Source of the DNA: Paenibacillus sp. FSL K6-0276
GTDB taxonomy: Bacteria; Bacillota; Bacilli; Paenibacillales; Paenibacillaceae
NCBI RefSeq assembly: GCF_037977235.1
Contig: NZ_CP150276.1
Coordinates: forward strand, 4,154,001 to 4,218,000
Reading direction: 5' to 3'
Length of the DNA: 64,000 nt
The notes under the pieces are model-generated. The model was not told the DNA's origin, did not search any database, and saw only the letters and a program-made list of their open reading frames with translations. Below, in pieces: positions 58,683 to 64,000 of the stretch. The first letter of the stretch is position 1, and each line of letters opens with the position of its first letter. Both the position numbers and the translations under genes were made by a program.

Positions 58683-59225
58683 TCAAGGATAAATGAACTG
58701 TTTCTTCCAGAGCTCGGTTTCACTAATGCGGAAGCCCGTTTTGAGACGATCCGATATAGGAAGATTACCCGCAGACTGAAGTTCATTTTGCAGCGAATAA
58801 GACCACTCAGAACGTCTGATATCCCCAGCTAACAGCAGTCGTCGGCTACCAAGCCATTTATCTTCTACCACAATGCGCAATAGAAGCTGATCCACATTCG
58901 AAGTTTCTTGAATAGCAAAGGAAATGGCCTGAGCCATATTTTGATAGAGTTCCTCAGGTTCATGATCGTTCCCACTCACTTTAAGATCCAGTGACAGAAC
59001 ATGATCTTCCCAGCCTACGCTATCTATGGATAAGGTCAACGGAAGGACGCCCAGAACATCAACAAGATTGTCATTGTCAAGCACTGTGTTATGGCTGCCC
59101 GTTAAAGTCTCCACGGCCCCATTTCTCTGCTGTACAGATGAGTCTAAGTCTGCAAGTTTCGGCAAAATAACAGCAGAGGTTGCGGTCAAGAGTAATACGG
59201 CTCCGATCAACCAGGCTTTGTTCAT
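58683..59225 (-). CDS. Hypothetical membrane-anchored protein
   Basis: I do not recognise this 180-residue protein. It starts with a short positively charged end and a hydrophobic segment (AWLIGAVLLLTATSAVIL) that may be an uncleaved signal anchor. The rest is predicted extracytoplasmic, acidic and mixed alpha/beta. The ATG at 59225 has GGGGG seven bases upstream. It lies between mtrB and hepS, where B. subtilis has no such gene. Its coding signals look normal; function is unknown. Confidence 0.65.
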   Translation of the reverse strand: MNKAWLIGAVLLLTATSAVILPKLADLDSSVQQRNGAVETLTGSHNTVLDNDNLVDVLGVLPLTLSIDSVGWEDHVLSLDLKVSGNDHEPEELYQNMAQAISFAIQETSNVDQLLLRIVVEDKWLGSRRLLLAGDIRRSEWSYSLQNELQSAGNLPISDRLKTGFRISETELWKKQFIYP

Positions 59226-59292
59226 GGACACACCCCCTTATCCATAGTACCCACTTTTTTTGTGGATGCGATCATTCACCCTTACTATATTT

Positions 59293-59320
59293 TGAAAAAA
59301 AGCAGGCTATGCCTGCTTTT
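59293..59320 (-). terminator. Intrinsic terminator of mtrB
   Basis: GCAGGC-ATA-GCCTGC, extended by A/T pairs, is followed on the - strand by eight T. It lies directly behind the mtrB stop. Confidence 0.9.
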
Positions 59321-59568
59321 CAGCTTTCACTTTCCAATTGTCCGTGTTTCGTAAATATTTCAGCCTTACCGCGGATCTTCATAGCTGAGGTATGATCGGT
59401 AAATTGTGCAATCAACACCTCACCCTTATCTAGCTTCTCTGTATGATGAAAGCGTGTATCCGTACCTCTGGTTAGACCAATGACTTGAACTCCATTCTCT
59501 TTGGCCTTAACCACAATATAGTCGCTACCTGTCGGAAGCGGATTCTCGCTCGTATTTTTATCCGTCAT
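59320..59568 (-). CDS. mtrB: TRAP, trp RNA-binding attenuation protein
   Basis: TRAP is an eleven-subunit ring that binds tryptophan and then (G/U)AG triplets in trp leader RNA. The 82-residue protein contains the core GLTRGTDTRFHHTEKLDKGE, the tryptophan-loop region IAQFTDHTSAMKIRG and EIFTKHGQ. It is seven residues longer than B. subtilis MtrB at the N-terminus. It lies downstream of hbs; folE (mtrA), its usual partner in between, is absent here. A perfect target lies in the trp leader about 10 kb away. Confidence 0.95.
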   Translation of the reverse strand: MTDKNTSENPLPTGSDYIVVKAKENGVQVIGLTRGTDTRFHHTEKLDKGEVLIAQFTDHTSAMKIRGKAEIFTKHGQLESES

Positions 59569-59611
59569 CGCTGATCCTCCTCTAAACCTAATGTACAGCC
59601 CATGCTATTCC

Positions 59612-59643
59612 AAAAAACAAATGCCGCCTTGGAGGGCGGCATA
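59612..59643 (-). terminator. Intrinsic terminator of hbs
   Basis: ATGCCGCC pairs with GGCGGCAT over six bases and is followed on the - strand by TTGTTTTTTG. It separates hbs from mtrB, which may be transcribed by read-through or from an unseen promoter. Confidence 0.88.
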
Positions 59644-59685
59644 GTTGTTACTTAAAAAGACTATGGGATTGATATGTAGAAATCT

Positions 59686-59958
59686 TTATTTGATTCCGTC
59701 TTTCAGCGCCTTACCGGGTTTGAATGCCGGTACCTTGCTTGCAGGAATTTCGATTTCTTCACCAGTTTGTGGGTTACGGCCTTTACGTGCGGAACGTTCG
59801 CGCACTTCAAAGTTTCCGAATCCAACCAGTTGTACTTTGTCACCGCTTTGCAGCGCTTCTGTAATTGCTTCGAAAACCGCATCTACAGCTTTAGTAGCAT
59901 CCTTCTTGGGAAGTTCAGTTGCTTCTGTAACTACATTGATCAAATCAGATTTATTCAT
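59686..59958 (-). CDS. hbs: HU family DNA-binding protein
   Basis: HU is the main nucleoid protein. The 90-residue product begins MNKSDLINVVTEATELPKKD and contains the DNA-binding arm signature GFGNFEVRERSARKGRNPQTG with the tip Pro. Length and sequence are typical. GGGAGGTGAG is the ribosome site. It lies between spoIVA and mtrB, matching B. subtilis hbs, and has a candidate promoter of its own. Confidence 0.97.
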   Translation of the reverse strand: MNKSDLINVVTEATELPKKDATKAVDAVFEAITEALQSGDKVQLVGFGNFEVRERSARKGRNPQTGEEIEIPASKVPAFKPGKALKDGIK

Positions 59959-59989
59959 GTTTTCTCACCTCCCTGGGTAAATTTCCGGT

Positions 59990-60018
59990 ATCATACACTG
60001 TTTCCGTTTAAACGTAAA
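59990..60018 (-). promoter_or_regulatory. Candidate sigma-A promoter of hbs
   Basis: TTTACG, a 17-base spacer and TATGAT lie about 30 bases upstream of hbs on the - strand. They match four and five of six consensus bases. The rest of the 59959-60287 interval shows nothing else that I can name. Confidence 0.42.
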
Positions 60019-60287
60019 ATATACGTGATAATCCCGTTTATTGCTGAACACTGGCGCCCATAGACCTTAAAGCGCAACAAACTTATAGTAATACAGCCCA
60101 TCCATAAATTCAAGCTGTTAGACAAAAAAGGAGCAGAAATTATCATCTATACTTGCATAATCATCTAATTCCCCTCTAATTTGTTAGACCTATTAGTCCA
60201 GTATAACTCTTTCATTTCAGAAGAAAAATTGAGTCAGATTCACCGTTATTATAGGAAATAAGAATCAAGTTTCATTATTTTTGCACA

Positions 60288-60313
60288 TAAAAAGAGTGGG
60301 ATCTCTCCCACTC
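60288..60313 (-). terminator. Intrinsic terminator of spoIVA
   Basis: GAGTGGGA-GAGA-TCCCACTC is an eight-pair stem followed on the - strand by five T, 22 bases past the spoIVA stop. Confidence 0.9.
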
Positions 60314-60335
60314 TTCGAATCCACTTAAATTTAGC

Positions 60336-61814
60336 TTAGAGAATTATTGCAATAAGTCCGCCTGAGCCTTCATTGATGATGCGACCAAGCGTTTCTTGCA
60401 ATTTGTAGCGGGCATTATCCGGCATCATCGCTATCTTGCCTTGAATACCTTCCCTCACAATGGAATGCAAGGAGCGCCCAAAAATATCGGATTCCCAAAT
60501 CTTGATAGGGTCATTCTCGAAGTCCTGCATCAGATAACGAACCAATTCTTCACTTTGCTTCTCCGTACCAATGATTGGCGAGAATTCAGATTCAACATCA
60601 ACACGAATCATATGAATAGATGGTGCGGTAGCCTTTAAGCGAACCCCGAAGCGAGAGCCTTGACGAATCAGTTCTGGTTCATCTAGAGCCATTTCGGCTA
60701 ACGAAGGTGCCGCAATACCATAACCGGTTGTCTTGACCATTTCTAAAGCTTCCGAGAAACGGTCGTACTCCCTTTTCGCATGTGAGAATTCCTGCATCAG
60801 CTGGAGCAAATGATCCTTGCCGCGGATCTCAACCCCCACTACCTCCATCAGAACCTGATCATACAGCTCTTCTGGGGCATACAGATCGATCTCTGCTACT
60901 CCCTGACCCATGTTCATACCACTTAGGCCAGCTTTATCGATAAAATCATACTCTGTGAACTGGGATACGAGTCGGTCAACATCCCGTAAGCGGCGAATGT
61001 CTTTTACCGTATCGCGAACGGAGTTCTCATAACTACTACGCAACCAGTGATTCTCTCCAAGCACCATGACCCAGCTTGGCAAGTTCACATTCACTTCATG
61101 TACAGGGAATTCGTACAATACCTCACGTAGTACACCAGTAACATCTTCTTCAGTCATGCTTGCCGCGCTAAGCGTCATAACAGGGATATCGTATTTGACG
61201 GCTAGCTCGTTGCGGAGCTGCTGCGCTTCCTCACTGCGTGGCCGAGTGGAGTTAATGACCAACACAAATGGCTTACCCACTTCCTTCAGCTCCGCAATGA
61301 CACGCTCTTCAGAGTCCACGTACGAGTTCCGCGGAATTTCTGCAATCGTACCATCTGTTGTTACCACAACACCAAGCGTTGAATGCTCCTGGATGACCTT
61401 ACGTGTTCCGATCTCTGCCGCTTCCTGAAAAGGGATTGGCTCCTCAAACCAAGGTGTAGAGATCATTCGTGGTCCATTCTCATCCTCGTAGCCTTTAGCA
61501 CCTTCTACAGCGTAACCCACACAGTCTACCAGTCGAACATTAACCTCAAGCCCTTCCGCAACCTTGATTTGGACTGCGTTGTTAGGCACGAACTTAGGTT
61601 CAGTGGTCATAATTGTTTTGCCTGCTGCGCTTTGCGGAAGCTCATCCACAGCTCTTACCCGATCTGCCTCATTCGTGATGTTAGGCAGGACAATTGTTTC
61701 CATGAAGCGTTTAATAAATGTCGATTTCCCCGTGCGAACCGCGCCGACGACGCCAAGATAAATGTCTCCGCCGGTACGCTCGGCAATGTCCTTGAAAATA
61801 TCCACTTTTTCCAA
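60336..61814 (-). CDS. spoIVA: Stage IV sporulation protein A
   Basis: SpoIVA is a mother-cell ATPase that polymerises on the forespore surface and anchors the spore coat. The protein has Walker A VVGAVRTGKSTFIKRFME near residue 25 and the conserved ITTEP-like segment KTIMTTEPKFVPN. It ends in EGSGGLIAIIL, identical to the known C-terminus. A TTG at 61814 lies nine bases behind AGGAGG and gives 492 residues starting (M)EKVDIFKDIAERTGG, exactly the B. subtilis length. An ATG at 61832 would add six residues and overlaps the ribosome site. Confidence 0.97.
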   Translation of the reverse strand: MEKVDIFKDIAERTGGDIYLGVVGAVRTGKSTFIKRFMETIVLPNITNEADRVRAVDELPQSAAGKTIMTTEPKFVPNNAVQIKVAEGLEVNVRLVDCVGYAVEGAKGYEDENGPRMISTPWFEEPIPFQEAAEIGTRKVIQEHSTLGVVVTTDGTIAEIPRNSYVDSEERVIAELKEVGKPFVLVINSTRPRSEEAQQLRNELAVKYDIPVMTLSAASMTEEDVTGVLREVLYEFPVHEVNVNLPSWVMVLGENHWLRSSYENSVRDTVKDIRRLRDVDRLVSQFTEYDFIDKAGLSGMNMGQGVAEIDLYAPEELYDQVLMEVVGVEIRGKDHLLQLMQEFSHAKREYDRFSEALEMVKTTGYGIAAPSLAEMALDEPELIRQGSRFGVRLKATAPSIHMIRVDVESEFSPIIGTEKQSEELVRYLMQDFENDPIKIWESDIFGRSLHSIVREGIQGKIAMMPDNARYKLQETLGRIINEGSGGLIAIIL

Positions 61815-62011
61815 AAGAGATCCCCTCCTCATATTACTCCGAAGAAAAAATGCCTGAAGAGCATCGACTTCGCGTTCCGCCGGTAATCTGACCCTTGCAG
61901 GACATCAACCGGACTTATCGTATGCCCGCCCGAAGCCTAGCTGCTTTCGACCGGGACGTACTTGCCCCGCGCTAAACTCCGAATGCTCGGACATGCATTT
62001 GGACTAGTATC
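61815..62011 (-). other. GC-rich structured leader upstream of spoIVA
   Basis: No gene is visible in the 400-base interval upstream of spoIVA. About 170 bases of it are much richer in GC than the surroundings and hold several potential stems (CCGAGCATTCGG, CGGG...CCCG, GCTCTTCAGGC). On the - strand this would be a long 5' leader of the spoIVA mRNA. I know no matching RNA family. Confidence 0.45.
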
Positions 62012-62040
62012 ATCATATGTATCCGGAACGAATTTATGAC
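62012..62040 (-). promoter_or_regulatory. Candidate sigma-E promoter of spoIVA
   Basis: GTCATAAA, a 13-base spacer and CATATGAT on the - strand resemble the mother-cell sigma-E pattern GKMATATT-N13-15-CATACAHT. They match six and five to six positions. spoIVA is sigma-E dependent in B. subtilis, which supports the call. Confidence 0.42.
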
Positions 62041-62164
62041 CCGTATTCGCGCATTTTGCAATGTAATTTCTAAAAATTAAGTGTGCGCGCCGCAAGGCGT
62101 CTGACGCCCGGAAGCTTTCTCATCCATCATATGAAGTAGGATTCATTGATAGAACATGATATAA

Positions 62165-62218
62165 ACAAAAAAGAACTGCCCGAATCGGTTTGAAACCGAT
62201 GTTTGGGGCAGTCCTTCT
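62165..62218 (-). terminator. Intrinsic terminator of the YphF-like gene
   Basis: AGGACTGCCC pairs with GGGCAGTTCT and an inner ATCGGTTT/AAACCGAT stem extends it. Six T follow on the - strand. It lies about 30 bases past the gene stop. Confidence 0.9.
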
Positions 62219-62245
62219 TTTGTATGACCACTTCTTTATGTACTC

Positions 62246-62992
62246 TTAACTAGGAGGCTGCGGAACCGGCTGATTGTTAATCCATAGATACGGCAAAGAC
62301 TTCACGGGCACGTAATAGGAAGCTTCCTCCAGATCCAGTCGCAAATCCTTTTTCTCGTCATGTTCTCCACCATTCTTATCGATGGCAGCTATAATATCAA
62401 AGACATAATCTACGTAGACAGTTCCAGCCTTATCCATGATGAAATCAAGAATCTGACCGGAATAGACGCTAGTTAATGTTATAGAGCTAGTTCCCGCCTT
62501 CTTATGATCAATGGTGTACAGTCCAGGGTATAACTCATCAAGCACCGGCAGAGAGCCGTCATGAGCTGATTTATAACGGTTGATCTGACGCTGCACATCA
62601 TTCACCTTTTGAACTGTAACAAGGTCCATTACCTTAACAACTGGATCACTTTCCTCATTCAAAATAAGAAAATAAGCACTTCCCCCCTGTTCAAAAGCCG
62701 TAGCAGGAATATCATCCAAATATCCCTTATTGTTCAGCTTGCCCAGGTCTATACGGAACTTCTCATATCTTGGAGTAGTTTCATCCGCATTAAGAATCGG
62801 CAGCACACCTTCCTCCTGTTGATAATCATCAACGGCTGCTTGTATCCTCTTAACACTTTCTCGATAATTAACACTAGCCCGCTTCTCTTCTCCAGGATAC
62901 AGACAACCCGAAAGAGTAAGAGCGATCGACACCACTACCAGACAAAGTCTTGCTCCTGCCTTCAGTTTCTTCTTTCTTCTAAAAAACTCCAA
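62246..62992 (-). CDS. Lipoprotein, YphF-like
   Basis: The 248-residue protein has a basic N-terminus, a hydrophobic signal (LCLVVVSIALTLSGC) and a lipobox LSGC, so it is a membrane-anchored lipoprotein. The mature part begins with a long helix (SVKRIQAAVDDYQQEEGVLP) and a second similar one (QKVNDVQRQINRYKSAHDG). In B. subtilis yphF encodes a lipoprotein just upstream of spoIVA. The TTG at 62992 has GGGAGG seven bases upstream and is chosen over a GTG at 63007. Function is unknown. Confidence 0.75.
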   Translation of the reverse strand: MEFFRRKKKLKAGARLCLVVVSIALTLSGCLYPGEEKRASVNYRESVKRIQAAVDDYQQEEGVLPILNADETTPRYEKFRIDLGKLNNKGYLDDIPATAFEQGGSAYFLILNEESDPVVKVMDLVTVQKVNDVQRQINRYKSAHDGSLPVLDELYPGLYTIDHKKAGTSSITLTSVYSGQILDFIMDKAGTVYVDYVFDIIAAIDKNGGEHDEKKDLRLDLEEASYYVPVKSLPYLWINNQPVPQPPS

Positions 62993-63022
62993 CCGAGTCC
63001 CTCCCACGGTGACAATCTTACT

Positions 63023-63391
63023 CTACCACAGCTCATCTTCTTCCCCACGCCGCGCAGCTTCAAGCTTACGGCGTACAGCAGCCTTAAGTGGATCTTCAGG
63101 TACCTGAACGGTCACATCGCTCCATACGGCAGCCTGACAGGCCAGACGCATTCCTTCTTCTAACGCAGTTCCAAGCTTACGCCGTTCTATATCCCCTGGA
63201 GGTCTCACCGCTGTGGCTTCTTCATTCGCAATTTTAACCTTGCACATCAGACAGCCTGCTTTGCCTCCACAGCGAGTGGTTATCGTCACTCCGGCTTTAC
63301 GAGCTGCCTCCAGTAACGAGATACCGCGATTCACCACAGCTTTACGACCTTCAGGTTGAAACATAACGGTGACTCCATTTTGCGATTTCAT
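63023..63391 (-). CDS. 2Fe-2S ferredoxin-like protein
   Basis: The 122-residue protein has the plant-type 2Fe-2S cluster motif C-x5-C-x2-C (TRCGGKAGCLMC) near residue 40 and the fourth Cys in MRLACQAAV. An unusually basic C-terminal tail follows (KAAVRRKLEAARRGEED). The ATG at 63391 has GGAAGG ten bases upstream. It probably carries electrons, but no partner reductase is adjacent. It lies between a small membrane protein and the YphF-like lipoprotein. Confidence 0.85.
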   Translation of the reverse strand: MKSQNGVTVMFQPEGRKAVVNRGISLLEAARKAGVTITTRCGGKAGCLMCKVKIANEEATAVRPPGDIERRKLGTALEEGMRLACQAAVWSDVTVQVPEDPLKAAVRRKLEAARRGEEDELW

Positions 63392-63425
63392 GATGTTACT
63401 TCCTTCCTTAATGCTGTGTAACTGC

Positions 63426-63620
63426 TTACATAATCGAAACAACTCCGCCCAATAGGCCAACTAACATGATGACAAACGCTAGGATAGATAGCAGTGCTTT
63501 AAGCAGTCCCTTTGTTTTGCTCCGGGCAAAAGTTATTAGAAAAACAGACAGTCCCATAACTAGCATCGCAATCAGGGATAACCACATTTTTGTCATCGGA
63601 TCCAAGGTCAAAGCCCCCAT
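63426..63620 (-). CDS. Small membrane protein, YphE-like by position
   Basis: The 64-residue protein has two transmembrane helices (MWLSLIAMLVMGLSVFLITF and LLKALLSILAFVIMLVGLLG) joined by a short basic loop. It has no other motif. By place (upstream of a YphF-like gene and spoIVA) it may correspond to yphE, but sequence similarity could not be checked. The ATG at 63620 has a weak AGGCGA site; an ATG at 63596 is an alternative. Function is unknown. Confidence 0.6.
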   Translation of the reverse strand: MGALTLDPMTKMWLSLIAMLVMGLSVFLITFARSKTKGLLKALLSILAFVIMLVGLLGGVVSIM

Positions 63621-63737
63621 TCGCCTGTAATATATTAGGGACTATTATATCATGGCCTTATCCTATTCTGTAAAAAAACATCATTTTTTATATATTATTA
63701 TTTAGATAATTCGGCTTAGTAAGAGTTTTCCAATAAA

Positions 63738-63792
63738 ATAAAAAAAAGAGCAAAAGATAACGGAATCTATATGGATTCCGATTCTTTTGCTC
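63738..63792 (-). terminator. Intrinsic terminator of the SpoVIF-like gene
   Basis: GAGCAAAAGA pairs with TCTTTTGCTC, with an inner CGGAATC/GATTCCG stem, and is followed on the - strand by eight T. Confidence 0.92.
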
Positions 63793-63805
63793 ACCCAACT
63801 TAAAG

Positions 63806-64000
63806 CTATTTTTTAAGCATCATTTTCATTAAAGACTCCATTGTGCTGGAACCTGCGCCGCCTTTTTTGACGGCATTGATAATCTCCTGCACAGTAGCTT
63901 CACTGACTGGCACTTTCGCCATTGATGACACCTGCTTAATTAACTGGCGGAGCTGGGCTTCATTCTGCGTAGTTCCTGGCTTGACCGTACTGGCTAGCTT
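63806..64000 (-). CDS. Stage VI sporulation protein F-like, C-terminal part
   Basis: The frame is open at the window edge and gives 64 residues ending QLRQLIKQVSSMAKVPVSEA and then TVQEIINAVKKGG, with MKMMLKK at the C-terminus. The pattern of a helical LIKQVS...AxxPVS...IINA region resembles SpoVIF, a small spore coat assembly protein. The start is outside the window. It is followed by a strong terminator. The call rests on pattern and sporulation context, not on alignment. Confidence 0.65.
   Translation of the reverse strand, partial: KLASTVKPGTTQNEAQLRQLIKQVSSMAKVPVSEATVQEIINAVKKGGAGSSTMESLMKMMLKK

Noticed and set aside
1..64000. tRNA or rRNA genes, CRISPR arrays, insertion sequences, prophage or attachment sites
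   Set aside because: None was seen on either strand. The only mobile element is the group IIC intron.

Overview
The window reads as chromosomal core of a spore-forming low-to-mid-GC Firmicute, most likely Paenibacillus or a close relative. The main reasons are Bacillus-type gene order, strong AGGAGG ribosome binding sites, several TTG starts, sporulation genes (spoIVA, ypjB, a SpoVIF-like gene), bacillithiol genes (bshA, bshB1) and TRAP (mtrB). Only proBAC, a YitT-family gene, a decayed SRPBCC gene and a putative small RNA lie on the + strand. Almost everything else is on the - strand.

Layout, left to right. 0-2.8 kb: proB (partial), proA, proC for proline synthesis. 2.9-5.7 kb: a four-gene ECF sigma / anti-sigma / membrane-protein operon whose sigma gene seems to start at ATT. 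5.9-18.4 kb: dnaD, asnS, ackA, a 3-hydroxyacyl-CoA dehydrogenase, an FtsH-like protease with a separately encoded membrane partner, a YpmB-like gene, an MTA/SAH deaminase, rex and dinG. 18.5-28 kb: a TPR gene, panD-panC-panB behind a structured attenuator leader, birA without its HTH, cca, bshA, bshB1, mgsA, dapB, a TPR gene and a MazG-like gene. 28-33.7 kb: yitT, ypjB, ypjA, the menaquinol:cytochrome c reductase genes qcrC-qcrB-qcrA, and ypiF. 33.8-36.3 kb: an SRPBCC gene with an internal deletion, and a group IIC intron with a broken reverse-transcriptase ORF sitting directly behind a terminator. 36.5-39.7 kb: an unrecognised protein, a histidine phosphatase and a second ECF sigma / zinc anti-sigma pair. 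39.7-40.3 kb: an orphan small-RNA gene with a consensus promoter that contains a CcpA cre-like site. 40.3-51.8 kb: the aromatic supraoperon aroC-aroB-aroH-trpE-D-C-F-B-A-hisC-tyrA. 52-59.9 kb: cheR, ndk, hepT, mqnA, ubiX, ubiA, menG, hepS, mtrB and hbs. 60.3-64 kb: spoIVA, a YphF-like lipoprotein, a 2Fe-2S ferredoxin, a small membrane protein and the 3' end of a SpoVIF-like gene.

The parts fit together. The supraoperon makes chorismate and then tryptophan, phenylalanine and tyrosine. The nearby menaquinone genes (mqnA, ubiX, ubiA, menG, hepS/hepT) draw on chorismate and supply the quinol oxidised by QcrABC. TRAP is encoded about 10 kb upstream of its apparent target, a perfect array of eleven (G/U)AG triplets at the start of the trp mRNA.

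The most notable items are the TRAP array and its odd placement, the cre-controlled small RNA, the terminator-associated group IIC intron fossil, the split FtsH-like module, the pan leader and the ATT-initiated sigma gene. All calls come from reading the sequence; no database search or folding program was run.
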